A stretch of 64,000 nucleotides of DNA from Planctomycetota bacterium. Its GTDB lineage: Bacteria; Planctomycetota; Phycisphaerae; Sedimentisphaerales; Anaerobacaceae. The notes below the pieces were generated by a model, which did not search any database, had not been told where the DNA came from, and saw nothing but the letters and a program-made list of their open reading frames with translations. The stretch is taken from the NCBI GenBank assembly GCA_019456255.1, contig VRUG01000002.1, positions 1 through 64,000 on the forward strand, written 5' to 3'. The position numbers and the translations under genes were made by a program. This document shows positions 19,046-28,404 of the stretch, one piece after another; the stretch's first letter is position 1, and each line of letters opens with the position of its first letter.

Positions 19046-19459
19046 ATGGATTTTCCTGAACATTTGGCAATTCAAAGTCATAGTATTGATATATTGCCCC
19101 GTTATGTGGATACCGACCAGGCTGGCGTTGTTCATCACAGCGTGTATCCTGTGTGGTTTGAGCTTGGTCGCACCGAACTTTTGCGTGTCAATCACGTAGC
19201 ATATAAGGATTTGGAGGCTGCCGGGGTGTTTTTTGTAGTTGCTCAGCTTAACGTGAGGTATCGCCGAGCGGCCCTATACGATGAAAAACTGGAACTTGAA
19301 ACGAATTTTTCGCGAGTTACCGCGAGCAGGATCGAGAATAGCTACAAACTTATCCGGTGCTCCGATGGTGTTGTTTTGGCAGAGGGAACGACTATTCTGG
19401 CATGCGTGAGTGACGAGGGTAAGGTTCGGCGGGTACCGAAATTTATGTACCCTGAGTAA
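19046..19459 (+). CDS. Acyl-CoA thioesterase, YbgC/4-hydroxybenzoyl-CoA thioesterase family
   Basis: A hot-dog-fold thioesterase of normal size (137 residues). The active-site motif VDTDQAGVVHHSVYPVWFE (about 20-38) matches the family pattern D.D..G.VHH..Y..WFE with its catalytic Asp, and LNVRYRRAALYDEKLE forms the central strand. The ATG at 19046 has GAGGG about 6-10 bp upstream, so I prefer it to an in-frame GTG at 19034. The natural substrate is not predictable. Confidence 0.88.
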   Translation: MDFPEHLAIQSHSIDILPRYVDTDQAGVVHHSVYPVWFELGRTELLRVNHVAYKDLEAAGVFFVVAQLNVRYRRAALYDEKLELETNFSRVTASRIENSYKLIRCSDGVVLAEGTTILACVSDEGKVRRVPKFMYPE

Positions 19460-19473
19460 AATGAAACAATTGT

Positions 19474-19502
19474 TTGACTTAGTTTTGTCAATGAACTAAA
19501 CT
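19474..19502 (+). promoter_or_regulatory. Probable sigma-70-type promoter of purF-purM
   Basis: TTGACT (19474-19479), a 17-bp spacer and TAAACT (19497-19502) lie in the gap before purF. Transcription would start near 19509, leaving a leader of about 50 nt. Confidence 0.6.
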
Positions 19503-19560
19503 ATTTTTTGGGTTGGATAGGGTGTAATTTCAACTTCCTTTTTGAGGTTTTAGCCTTAAT

Positions 19561-21009
19561 ATGGGGTCAGAAAAAAAAGAAGAATGTGGTCTTTTCGGTA
19601 TTTTCGGTGACCCGGATGCCGTCCAGAAGACTTATTTTGGTTTATACAGCTTACAGCACCGTGGTCAGGAATCAGCAGGCATTGCCTCAAGCGACGGTGA
19701 GTTTATCAAATGCGCCCGTGGGATGGGCACGGTTGGGCGTGTGTTCCGCGAGAGTAACGGTTCGCTGAAGTGTCTCCGTAATCCTATTGCCATCGGTCAT
19801 GTAAGATATTCTACGACCGGTTCAAGTACCGCCATCAACAGCCAGCCTTTACTATGCGAATATTCTCGCGGTCAGGTAGCAGTGGCGCATAACGGCAACT
19901 TAATAAATGCTTCACTGCTTCGCGATGAGTACGAGGCCTACGGAAGTATTTTCAAATCGACGAGTGACACTGAAATAATTACGCATCTTTTGGCTAAGCC
20001 CACTCATGTCAGTAATGCTGACCAGCTTGGGCATGTTTTGAATCATCTTCAGGGTGCGTATAGTCTTTTGTTTTTGTTTGATGACCGTATAGAGGCAGCT
20101 CGTGACCCTTACGGCGTTCGTCCGTTGTCATTGGGTAAAACGGAACAAGGTGCATATGTAGTTGCGAGTGAGACGTGCGCTTTTGACGCAACTGGCGTTG
20201 AGTTTATTCGCGAGATTGATCCCGGTGAAATAGTCACTATCAGCAAAAAGGGTGTGAGCAGCAGATTCTTTGTTAAGCCCGGCACTATCAAGCCTGCACA
20301 TTGTATTTTTGAGCATATCTATTTTTCCAAGCAGAATAGTTTTCTTTTCGGTGAAAATGTTCATGAGTACAGGAAGAAAGTCGGGAAGCAGCTTGCGAAG
20401 GAACATCCGGTCGAAGCAGACGTTGTGATTCCGGTACCGGACTCAGGTACATCGTCGGCGGTAGGATTTTCCGAGCAGAGCAAAATTCCGTTTGATATGG
20501 GCCTGGTTCGAAGTCACTACATCGGCAGGACGTTTATCGCACCGAGTCAGAAGGCGCGTGAAATGGCGGTGAATTTGAAGTTAGCAGTAATTAAAGAGGC
20601 AGTTAGAGATAAGCGTGTGGTTGTGGTTGATGATTCAATCGTTCGCGGTACGACGACGCGGGGCAAGGTTCGGACGATACGCGATGCCGGCGCTAAAGAG
20701 ATTCACATGCGTATAAGCTGTCCTCCGATTCGGTATCCTTGTTTTTATGGAGTGGATTTTCCGACGAAGGAAGAGCTTTTGGCTCACAATCGCAGTCTTG
20801 ATGAGATTCGTGATTTTCTTGAGGTTGACAGCGTCGGGTTTACATCTCTTGAAGGAATGCTCTCGTGTGCGCTTTTGCCCGGGGACCACTACTGCAGCGC
20901 TTGCTGGAGTGGGAAATATCCGATACCAGTCGATATAATATTAAACAAATTCGTAATGGAACATTATCAACTTCATATGTTCGATGATATAACCGAAACC
21001 GATGAGTAA
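19561..21009 (+). CDS. purF: Amidophosphoribosyltransferase PurF
   Basis: PurF makes phosphoribosylamine from PRPP and glutamine, the first step of purine synthesis. The 482 residues have a short propeptide before the catalytic Cys in EECGLFGIF (about 9), so the N-terminus is probably cleaved. SLQHRGQESAGIA and GHVRYSTTGSS belong to the glutaminase domain, and VVVVDDSIVRGTTTRG (about 355) is the PRPP loop. Cysteines in HCIFEHIYF, YPCFYGVDFP and YCSACWSGKYP match the ligands of the iron-sulfur (Bacillus-type) subclass. It overlaps purM by 8 bp. Its Shine-Dalgarno site is weak. Confidence 0.96.
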   Translation: MGSEKKEECGLFGIFGDPDAVQKTYFGLYSLQHRGQESAGIASSDGEFIKCARGMGTVGRVFRESNGSLKCLRNPIAIGHVRYSTTGSSTAINSQPLLCEYSRGQVAVAHNGNLINASLLRDEYEAYGSIFKSTSDTEIITHLLAKPTHVSNADQLGHVLNHLQGAYSLLFLFDDRIEAARDPYGVRPLSLGKTEQGAYVVASETCAFDATGVEFIREIDPGEIVTISKKGVSSRFFVKPGTIKPAHCIFEHIYFSKQNSFLFGENVHEYRKKVGKQLAKEHPVEADVVIPVPDSGTSSAVGFSEQSKIPFDMGLVRSHYIGRTFIAPSQKAREMAVNLKLAVIKEAVRDKRVVVVDDSIVRGTTTRGKVRTIRDAGAKEIHMRISCPPIRYPCFYGVDFPTKEELLAHNRSLDEIRDFLEVDSVGFTSLEGMLSCALLPGDHYCSACWSGKYPIPVDIILNKFVMEHYQLHMFDDITETDE

Positions 21010-22069
21010 ATACATCAGCTATTCCGAATCCGGCGTAAATATCGATGCCAATGATGAGATGGTCGATAAAATCAGCGCGTCGGTTGCGAGCACATTTGGT
21101 CCCCGCGTGATGGGTTCGACCGGCGGTTTTGCCGGTATGTTTCGGCTTGACTACGACGAGAAACTTTTCAAGCGTAACTATAAGAATCCTGTGCTTGTGG
21201 CGTGTACCGATGGTGTTGGCAGCAAGGTTCAGTTGGCTGGTCAAATGAAAAAATTCGACACTGTCGGGATTGATTTGGTGGCGATGAGTGTTAACGATAT
21301 GCTTGTTCAGGGGGCAGAGCCTTTATTTTTTCTTGATTACCTCGCGGTTAATAAGCTTGAACCTGCGGTGATAGCAGAGATGGTAAAAGGTGTGGCCGCC
21401 GGTTGTAAGCTTGCCAACTGCGCGTTGATAGGCGGCGAGACCGCTGAGATGCCCGATACATACCGCAAGGGTGACTTTGATATGGCGGGGTTTGCTGTCG
21501 GGGTTGTCGAGCGGAAAAAAATTGTCGACGGCAGTACAATCGGCAAGGGCGATGTGATATTGGGTCTTGGTTCGAGCGGCGTACACAGTAACGGCTATAC
21601 GCTTGCCCGCAATATCTGCTTTAAAAAATGCAGTCTCAAAGTGACCGACGCACCAGATGAACTTGATGGCGTGACAATAGGCGACACTCTTTTGGAACCG
21701 ACGCGTATATATGTCAAACCGGTAATCAAACTATTATCTAAATACAAGGTCAAGCGTGTCGTTCACGGCATGAGTCATATCACCGGCGGCGGGCTGGTTG
21801 ATAATATTCCGAGAGTATTGCCGAAAGATTGCGATGCTGTGATAAAGAAAACGAGCTGGCCCCGACACAAGATATTTGATTTTCTGCAAAGCAAAGGGCC
21901 CGTCGAAGAGCATGAGATGTATCGAACATTCAATATGGGTATCGGTTTTGTTTTAATAGTTGCCGAGGATTTTGCCGCTTCGATAAAACGTAAGCTTACT
22001 AAATACGGAGAGAAAGTTTACAAGCTCGGCAGGATAACCAGCGGCACGGGCAGGGTTGTTCTGAAATAA
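21002..22069 (+). CDS. purM: Phosphoribosylformylglycinamidine cyclo-ligase PurM
   Basis: PurM (AIR synthetase) closes the imidazole ring in the fifth step of purine synthesis. The 355 residues show SYSESGVNIDAND, GSTGGFAGMF, the ATP-site VACTDGVGSKVQLA, VDLVAMSVNDMLVQGAEPLFFLDY-type core, GGETAEMPDTY and the C-terminal ITGGGLVDNIPRV with FNMGIGF. It begins inside the 3' end of purF (8-bp overlap), so translational coupling is likely. No other pur genes are nearby. Confidence 0.96.
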   Translation: MSKYISYSESGVNIDANDEMVDKISASVASTFGPRVMGSTGGFAGMFRLDYDEKLFKRNYKNPVLVACTDGVGSKVQLAGQMKKFDTVGIDLVAMSVNDMLVQGAEPLFFLDYLAVNKLEPAVIAEMVKGVAAGCKLANCALIGGETAEMPDTYRKGDFDMAGFAVGVVERKKIVDGSTIGKGDVILGLGSSGVHSNGYTLARNICFKKCSLKVTDAPDELDGVTIGDTLLEPTRIYVKPVIKLLSKYKVKRVVHGMSHITGGGLVDNIPRVLPKDCDAVIKKTSWPRHKIFDFLQSKGPVEEHEMYRTFNMGIGFVLIVAEDFAASIKRKLTKYGEKVYKLGRITSGTGRVVLK

Positions 22070-22105
22070 TTTATTGCCTGGGTTTGCTTGTCACGGAGAT
22101 GACGA

Positions 22106-23113
22106 ATGGTTAAAAACCTTAGTAAGCTGGCGGCGTCGATATTGATTTATGCTGGTTTCGCCTTTTATCTTTACCTTCCCTATTTCAAACACTTTCGCAA
22201 ATTTGATTATTTAATCGTTGTTAGTGTCTGCGTTGGTGCCCTGGGTTGTTATGTTCTGAGCGGCAGGTGGATAGCGGGATTTTGGGCGCGATTTTTTGCA
22301 GGGGCGATATACGGCTTTGGTCCTTTTTTTCTTGGTCTGGGCAAGTTTCACCCGACCGTTAGTCTTTTAGCGGCTAGTATTCCGTGGCTTTTTTGTCCAG
22401 CTGCCATCTTTTATAAATATCGGAGAAAATGGACAACGGCAGTTCTTGCACTGCTGCCGTTTATAGCGATTGTGTTTTTCTTTCAGGTTTCTTATCAGTG
22501 CAAATTTTTTGCTATTCCAATACAAACGCGTTTAAGTGCGTCTGATATGGCGGGGCTATCGATTCCGCTTGTAATGGCAAAGCGAAGCCTGCTTGTTGTT
22601 GGTTTTTATCACGTCGGTCTTGCGCCGCTGATAATAGGTTTTTCGATGTTGTTTGCCGCTCGCCGCTACAGCATTATGATAATTTTTTTAATCGGGGTGA
22701 TACTTTCATTCTGCAATCCGGTACTAAATATCAGCCCTGTTATTTGGCTGACAATACCACTTCTTTGCTGTTCGATACTAATCGGGGAAGGTATGCAGGG
22801 GCTGGTTTACGCTGGTTCTTCAGATAAGACGTGGGTGCTTTGCGCTTCTGCGCTTTTAGGTATGCTGTCTATAGTGACATTACTTTTAGCTACGAGATAT
22901 TTTCGGGTATTTGCCGGCCTTGGTGACGGGTACGGCGACTTGCTGGTCAAAAGTGCGCAGCTGTATATCGCCGGCACAATTGCCACAGCTATAATATTTT
23001 TCACAGCAAAAGTGAATCTGCACAATCATCTTGTCAGGTGGCTCTTAATCTGTATCGCTATGGGGGTGGATATTTTTTTCTGCTCAGGTTTTATCATCGA
23101 CAATATTTTTTGA
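22106..23113 (+). CDS. Polytopic membrane protein of unknown function
   Basis: The 335 residues contain about ten hydrophobic segments across the whole length and no soluble domain. There are no charged motifs of a known transporter; loops are short and Tyr/Phe-rich. I do not recognise the family. A GGAG lies 7 bp before the ATG. It follows purM after 36 bp and precedes the zinc-ribbon gene by 11 bp, so all may be one transcript. Confidence 0.7.
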   Translation: MVKNLSKLAASILIYAGFAFYLYLPYFKHFRKFDYLIVVSVCVGALGCYVLSGRWIAGFWARFFAGAIYGFGPFFLGLGKFHPTVSLLAASIPWLFCPAAIFYKYRRKWTTAVLALLPFIAIVFFFQVSYQCKFFAIPIQTRLSASDMAGLSIPLVMAKRSLLVVGFYHVGLAPLIIGFSMLFAARRYSIMIIFLIGVILSFCNPVLNISPVIWLTIPLLCCSILIGEGMQGLVYAGSSDKTWVLCASALLGMLSIVTLLLATRYFRVFAGLGDGYGDLLVKSAQLYIAGTIATAIIFFTAKVNLHNHLVRWLLICIAMGVDIFFCSGFIIDNIF

Positions 23114-23124
23114 TAAGGTGCAAC

Positions 23125-23316
23125 ATGATGGAAAACAAAAGAGAAATTGAGAAAGTTGATTTTGAGACTGAGTTTAGTTACTGTCCTGCGTGCGGATATA
23201 AGAACGGTTTTCATAATATGTATAGAAAGACTGAAGAGGATGGCGTACTTAGTTGGTTTTTAATATGTCCGCAATGCAGTAAGATTTATGATATTGGTTT
23301 GACCGTTAAGAGGTGA
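23125..23316 (+). CDS. Small zinc-ribbon protein
   Basis: A 63-residue protein with two CxxC knuckles, CPACG (about residue 20) and CPQC (about 49), separated by some 29 residues. This is typical of a treble-clef or zinc-ribbon fold. Paired ATG codons at 23125 and 23128 follow AAGGTG. The function is unknown. It meets the DUF503 gene tail to tail, 2 bp apart. Confidence 0.65.
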   Translation: MMENKREIEKVDFETEFSYCPACGYKNGFHNMYRKTEEDGVLSWFLICPQCSKIYDIGLTVKR

Positions 23317-23318
23317 TG

Positions 23319-23600
23319 TCAAAAGGTTTCTCGTTCAACTTGCCCGAGATAGAATCGGCCGTCACCCTGCATAAACTCAATAATCTTATCGAACCTTTGA
23401 TTGATATAGCGAGTCTCGTTGGAGACCATCGACATTCCAATTATCGCATAGACTTTGTTTTCATGGCGGTCGACTTCCGCGACAGAGACATTGAATCTGC
23501 TTTTTAGTCTGCCGATCACACTCTTTACAATACTTCGTTTTTGCTTTAGGGATGTTATTCCCTGCATATGCAGATGCGCCGTTAACACTCCAACAATCAT
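23319..23600 (-). CDS. DUF503 family protein (YlxP-like)
   Basis: The 93-residue protein matches DUF503: MIVGVLTAHLHMQGITSLKQ start, KRSIVKSVIGRLKSRFNVSVAEVD core and VSNETRYINQRFDKI in the second half. It is a small ferredoxin-like fold of unknown function that often sits near translation genes elsewhere. I chose the ATG at 23600, which has GAAAGG upstream and matches the family start, over an ATG nine codons earlier. Confidence 0.88.
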   Translation of the reverse strand: MIVGVLTAHLHMQGITSLKQKRSIVKSVIGRLKSRFNVSVAEVDRHENKVYAIIGMSMVSNETRYINQRFDKIIEFMQGDGRFYLGQVERETF

Positions 23601-23627
23601 TTCGGGCCTTTCAAAACAGGTTTTCAA

Positions 23628-24009
23628 CCGTCTAAGCTTTAAGCGGTTTTTGCCATAAATTCAAGTCTGCTAAAATTTTGAGGGAAAAAAAACCAGATGT
23701 CTGTTAAGATGGGTAATTTGGTTTATTTCAGGATAAGTCTCTGGTTCTCCTGTAGTTGCGCCTTCCGGACTCGCCAATATGCCGTAAAACCTTGCTGTCT
23801 GGGAGAAAAACCTTTCAATATAGATAATTTTCCTTGACATTTGGCGTTAAATCGCATATAAAACACTTACTGGATGTTTCCTGCAGTACACAAGATAAGA
23901 GGGGGAAAACTTACACACCACTATTTTTTCTACGTAGATGTTTTGTTTAGACTTTAGTTTGTAACGGTAAGACTTTGTGCACGGGTTCTGATTTTGCGTT
24001 TGCTTAATC
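23628..24009. other. Intergenic region before the PEP-CTERM gene
   Basis: No gene is supported in these 382 bp. The stretch is A/T-rich around 23680-23700, and a good promoter lies at 23834-23862. It leaves a long leader of about 140 nt before the GTG start at 24010, within which I see no clear structure. Confidence 0.6.
23834..23862 (+). promoter_or_regulatory. Strong sigma-70-type promoter of the PEP-CTERM gene
   Basis: A perfect TTGACA (23834-23839), an optimal 17-bp spacer and TATAAA (23857-23862). Transcription should begin near 23869. Confidence 0.7.
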
Positions 24010-24765
24010 GTGACTTTGAAGCTTATCAGTAAAAGCAAACTAAAAGGAGGAGTGGTTGTATTTTTGTTGGGGGTCTGCAGTTTTTCGTTGCTGTCGGCGA
24101 CCGTTCTACATGCCGGTGAGATTGACCTTACCACCGTTGGTTCTTCCGGAACTGTCAATGGCGCAGTGTTCCTCCAATATGATCCAGACCACTCAATGGG
24201 GACCGGGGTGATAGACTCTTTTCTCAGGATTCAGAATAACGGTGTCGAGCAAGGTTATAACACAGATGGCAGGCCCTTGGAATTTGATGAAGGCAGCGTA
24301 TGGACAAGGGCTCTGCTGCTGAGTGACATTCCGATATTAAATAAAGGCGGAACAGACTACCGTGAATTTATCTTAGACATCAATCAAAACGGGAACAACA
24401 TTTTTTCACTTGATGAGCTTAGGATAGCTCTTGGTTCAACGGGCGATTTGCTTGGGTACTCATCTATCTTCGCCAGTTCAATTTATGACCTTGATGAGAC
24501 CGAAGACAGCTACATTAAAATGGATTACAGCCTAAACGCCGGCAGCGGCAGCGGTGACATAATTGTCTGCGTACCTGACAGTCTGTTTATAGGCGGCGAT
24601 TATGTGTACCTGTATTCGAAATTCGGGGTCACTTACGGGGCTGATGCCGGTTTTGAGGAATGGGCAGTGGGCACTAATGGTTCGGTGATACCAGAGCCTG
24701 CTACGATTATGCTGCTCGGGTTGGGAAGTTTGATGCTCGTTAGAAGAAAGGGAAACCCAACTTAA
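24010..24765 (+). CDS. Secreted protein with PEP-CTERM sorting signal
   Basis: The 251-residue protein has a signal peptide (about 1-35, ending LHA) and a beta-rich middle that I do not recognise. The C-terminal sorting signal is VIPEPATIMLLGLGSLMLVRRK: the PEP motif, a hydrophobic helix and a basic tail. Such proteins are cut and anchored by exosortase, which is not in this window. The frame starts with GTG at 24010 and has no good ribosome site; an AAAGGAGG lies inside the signal sequence at about 24042 but is too close to the next GTG to define a start. A strong promoter lies upstream. Confidence 0.8.
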   Translation: MTLKLISKSKLKGGVVVFLLGVCSFSLLSATVLHAGEIDLTTVGSSGTVNGAVFLQYDPDHSMGTGVIDSFLRIQNNGVEQGYNTDGRPLEFDEGSVWTRALLLSDIPILNKGGTDYREFILDINQNGNNIFSLDELRIALGSTGDLLGYSSIFASSIYDLDETEDSYIKMDYSLNAGSGSGDIIVCVPDSLFIGGDYVYLYSKFGVTYGADAGFEEWAVGTNGSVIPEPATIMLLGLGSLMLVRRKGNPT

Positions 24766-24770
24766 GGTGT

Positions 24771-25937
24771 TTACTTTTCCGGCGACCTTGTTCCCTGATA
24801 TAGTTCATATTTGAGCAGACGACATTCAATTTTTCCGTTGAAGAATATTAAGCGTCTGGAAGTTCTTAGTCCTATTTTACCAGAGAGTTTTTTGTTGCCT
24901 GTAAATATGTATCCTGTATATCCTGCACATTTTTGTTTGAAGAAATCACCCATGCGTTTGTATTCGGCTTCAAGTTTTTCAATGTCGCCCAATCGCAGTC
25001 CGTATTCAGGATTCATCAGCACGATGCCGTCGCCCTGAGGAACGTTGGTATCGGCAAAATCGCAAATGTCAAATTCTATCAGATGCTCAACGCCTGCGGT
25101 TTTGGCATTTTGTTTTGCCGCAGCGATAGCATCCGGGTCGATATCGGTTGCGATAATAGATTTTTGGAGTTTGTCTTTGCGTATTTTTTTGCGAGCATCG
25201 TCTCGCATCTGGTTCCAAATCTCTTCATTGAAATTTTTTAGATGCGCGAAACCAAAATTACTTCTCAGTGTTGCCGGTGGTTTGTTGGTCGCCATAAGTG
25301 CCGCTTCGATGGCAAGTGTACCGCTGCCGCACATAGGCAAAACGAGATGCTGTGAGCCGTCGTATCCGGTTGCCATGATGATACCAGCTGCCAAACACTC
25401 GCGAAGCGGTGCTTTGTGGGGCATCTTGCGGTAGTTGCGGTCAGAGATTTTTACGCCTGAAGTATTAAGGTATATCCACGCTTTGTCGTTCTTCCAGAAA
25501 AGATTGACGACGGCTTTATTTCTGTCCGGTCCGCTGTCAGGTCTCGAGCCGGTCTTGCTTTGTATGCGGTCAACAATGGCGTCCTTGACCTTAAGGCTCG
25601 GATACATGCTGTTATTGACAGAGTAGGTATCTACCCGTGATTGCACGCATAGATATTCGCCTGGGTCGATAATGTTTTCCCATGGCAGTTTATTGATTTG
25701 CTTGTATAGCGCTTCGCCCGAGCCGCATCGAAATTCTTTTAGAAGATACAGGACGTTATAAGCGGTTCGCAGATGCAGGTTTAGTTTCATGCAGTCAATC
25801 AATGAGCCTTGCGTGACGACTGCGCCGGTGCGGGTGTCGAGGATCTTAAAGCCCATCGCCTGCAGTTCAGTCTGGAGATAATCTTTTAGTCCTGGCCCGC
25901 AGGTCACTAATATATTTTTGCGTTCATTTATGTCCAT
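24771..25937 (-). CDS. THUMP-domain class I rRNA methyltransferase (RlmL/YpsC-like)
   Basis: The 388 residues have an N-terminal ferredoxin-like/THUMP part (about 1-165), KVKDAIVDRIQ, then a Rossmann methyltransferase domain. LPMCGSGTLAIEAALMA (about 202-218) is the SAM-binding loop and ATDIDPDAIAAA the motif II acid. The catalytic motif IV normally reads NPPYG; here it is MNPEYGLRLG (about 310). Relatives methylate N2 of guanine in 23S rRNA. It ends 5 bp from the PEP-CTERM gene, tail to tail. Confidence 0.88.
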   Translation of the reverse strand: MDINERKNILVTCGPGLKDYLQTELQAMGFKILDTRTGAVVTQGSLIDCMKLNLHLRTAYNVLYLLKEFRCGSGEALYKQINKLPWENIIDPGEYLCVQSRVDTYSVNNSMYPSLKVKDAIVDRIQSKTGSRPDSGPDRNKAVVNLFWKNDKAWIYLNTSGVKISDRNYRKMPHKAPLRECLAAGIIMATGYDGSQHLVLPMCGSGTLAIEAALMATNKPPATLRSNFGFAHLKNFNEEIWNQMRDDARKKIRKDKLQKSIIATDIDPDAIAAAKQNAKTAGVEHLIEFDICDFADTNVPQGDGIVLMNPEYGLRLGDIEKLEAEYKRMGDFFKQKCAGYTGYIFTGNKKLSGKIGLRTSRRLIFFNGKIECRLLKYELYQGTRSPEK

Positions 25938-26042
25938 CTAATTCTCTACGTCAAGAAATGTCAGATATACAGATGATATAGACAATCACGTGCGGTGTAA
26001 ACTATGTATTTTCGTTAACCGCGTGGCCGATGTCAGGCAACG

Positions 26043-28148
26043 TTATTTTTTAGCAGGCTGCAGCTGTTCGCGTCGTTTGGCGAGTATTTCCTCGCTAATC
26101 TTTAGCGGCACCTTTGCGTAGGATGACATTTCCATGGAGAAAGTTCCCATGCCCTTTGTCATGCCCCTGATAACAGTCGCATATCCAAACATACTTGCCA
26201 GCGGCACCTCAGCTTGTGCGATGGTGTAATTATCACGGTTCTCAGTTGAGAGTATAATTCCCCGCCTTGAGTTGATGTCTCCGATGACCTGTCCCTGAAA
26301 CTCGGCAGGCATTTCAATTTCGACAGCCATAATAGGTTCGAGCAGTCTCGGTTTTGATTTTCTAAATACTTCGATGAAAGCATCTCTTGCAGCGGTTTTA
26401 AATGCCATATCGCTTGAGTCAACTGCATGGTGCGAGCCGTCATCGAGGCACATTTTACAGCCAACGATTTCATATCCCGCGAGCGGCCCTTTTTTCATTG
26501 CTGCCTGGAATCCTTTGTTGACAGCTGGTATGTATTCGCTTGGTATCCTTCCACTGGTAACATTGTCTTCAAACTCATAGCTAACCTCAGCATCTTTTTC
26601 GAGAGGTATTAATCTTCCGACGACGTGAGCATATTGTCCCGACCCGCCGGTTTGTTTCTTGTGTTTGTAGTTGAATTTCGCTTCAACTGTCGGTGCTTCG
26701 CGATAGCTTACACTCGGCACGCCAACTGTGACTTGTGCCTTGAACTCGCGTCGCATTCTTTCGATATAGACATCGAGGTGGAGTTCGCCCATTCCAGCGA
26801 TAACGGTCTGTCCGGTTTCCGGGTCGGTTGAAACGCGGAAGGTTGGGTCCTCTTTCATAAATCGGTTAAGTGCCTTTGCCATACGTTCCTGGTCAGCAGA
26901 ACTTTCCGGTGCTATTGACAGGCTAATGACCGGGTCAGCGACAAAAATACTTTCGAGCGAATAATTGATACCGTCATCGCAGAAAGTGTCACCACTTGCA
27001 CAGTCGACAGCTATCAGTGCGATGATGTCACCTGGTCCCGCGTCGGTGATGTCTTCTCGATCGTTTGCATGCATTCTTACGATTCTTCCAATACGCTGCA
27101 TGCGATTTGTTCTTGCGTTTCGATATTGCTGCCCTTTGACCATTTTGCCTTGATATATTCGTACATAACTTAGCTGGCCGAACGATTCGTCTGTAATCTT
27201 AAAAACCATCGCCACGAGTTTGGCATCCGGGTCGCTTGAGAGCGGCACTTCGGTACCTTCGTTGTCATGGTCACGTGCAAAAGCAGGGCGGTCAAGCGGG
27301 CTTGGGAGGAAATCGCACACCGCATCCATTAGCGGCTGAACACCTTTGTTTTTAAATGCTGAGCCCATCATCATAGGTACGATATCACGATTAATAGTAG
27401 CTTCACGAAGGGTGCGGCATATCATATCGGTCTCAATAGCTTTGTCTTCGAGCAGCAATTCCATCATTTCGTCATTGAACATACTGATTGCTTCGAGCAT
27501 TTCGTTACGTGCCTTTTCGGCGGCTTCGGTATACTCGTCTGGTATTGGTTTTCTAACAACCTTTTCGCCGCCATTGTCTCCGCCATTACCCTCGAAGGTA
27601 ATGGCCTGCATTGCGATAAGGTCGATGACGCCTTCAAAGGTTTCAGCTATACCCATGTTAATCTGGATCGGGACAACGTTTAGAGAGAGTTTTTCGATCA
27701 TATCTTTATGTACGCGGTCCGGGTCGGCGCCGACACGATCCATTTTGTTTACAAAGGCGATACGCGGTACGCGATATCTTTTCATCTGCTGGTCAACGGT
27801 GAATGACTGGCTTTGAACTCCTCCGACTGCGCAAAGAACCATGATAGCGCCGTCGAGCACTCTAAGTGACCTTTCAACTTCTACGGTGAAGTCGACATGT
27901 CCCGGAGTGTCAATGAGGTTGACGCTCTTATCGTTCCATGTCACCTGAGTCGCAGCTGAGGTGATTGTGATACCTCGCTCGCGTTCGAGTTCCATATAGT
28001 CCATGGTTGCGCCGCCATTACTGTCGTGCACTTCCCGTACCCGATGGATACGTCCGGCGTAATATAATATTCTCTCGCTCAGGGTTGTTTTGCCCGAGTC
28101 GATGTGTGCTGAAATTCCAATGTTTCTTATCTTTACAATCTTTTCCAT
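26043..28148 (-). CDS. fusA: Translation elongation factor G
   Basis: EF-G drives ribosomal translocation using GTP. The 701-residue protein has the complete five-domain length. GTPase motifs are AHIDSGKTTLSERI (G1, about 15), RGITITSAAT (G2), DTPGHVDFTVEVERS (G3) and NKMDRVGADPDR (G4). Domain IV with SGQYAHVVGRL and GYEIVGCKMCLDDGSHHAVDSS is intact. AAGGA precedes the ATG. The usual rpsL-rpsG-tuf neighbours are absent, so it may be a second EF-G copy; that needs the rest of the genome. Confidence 0.95.
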   Translation of the reverse strand: MEKIVKIRNIGISAHIDSGKTTLSERILYYAGRIHRVREVHDSNGGATMDYMELERERGITITSAATQVTWNDKSVNLIDTPGHVDFTVEVERSLRVLDGAIMVLCAVGGVQSQSFTVDQQMKRYRVPRIAFVNKMDRVGADPDRVHKDMIEKLSLNVVPIQINMGIAETFEGVIDLIAMQAITFEGNGGDNGGEKVVRKPIPDEYTEAAEKARNEMLEAISMFNDEMMELLLEDKAIETDMICRTLREATINRDIVPMMMGSAFKNKGVQPLMDAVCDFLPSPLDRPAFARDHDNEGTEVPLSSDPDAKLVAMVFKITDESFGQLSYVRIYQGKMVKGQQYRNARTNRMQRIGRIVRMHANDREDITDAGPGDIIALIAVDCASGDTFCDDGINYSLESIFVADPVISLSIAPESSADQERMAKALNRFMKEDPTFRVSTDPETGQTVIAGMGELHLDVYIERMRREFKAQVTVGVPSVSYREAPTVEAKFNYKHKKQTGGSGQYAHVVGRLIPLEKDAEVSYEFEDNVTSGRIPSEYIPAVNKGFQAAMKKGPLAGYEIVGCKMCLDDGSHHAVDSSDMAFKTAARDAFIEVFRKSKPRLLEPIMAVEIEMPAEFQGQVIGDINSRRGIILSTENRDNYTIAQAEVPLASMFGYATVIRGMTKGMGTFSMEMSSYAKVPLKISEEILAKRREQLQPAKK

Positions 28149-28404
28149 TTTTCCTTACCGTTCTTTCTTTCTCTTAAAAAATCTATGTACTCTTCTCACC
28201 TTCTAAATAACAATCTTGAATACTCCCTCAATATACTAATAGTTGATTACAGGTGAGCGTAAAAGCGTTGTGTATCTTCCATGAATTACAAGAAACTAAG
28301 ATTGTAGCACAGGTAGTAACCTAGATGCAAGTAAAAAATGGTATTTAGCTGTTTTTTGTGTTTAAATCGTGCTCAGGGTGATATAAAACACCAACTGGGG
28401 GTAC

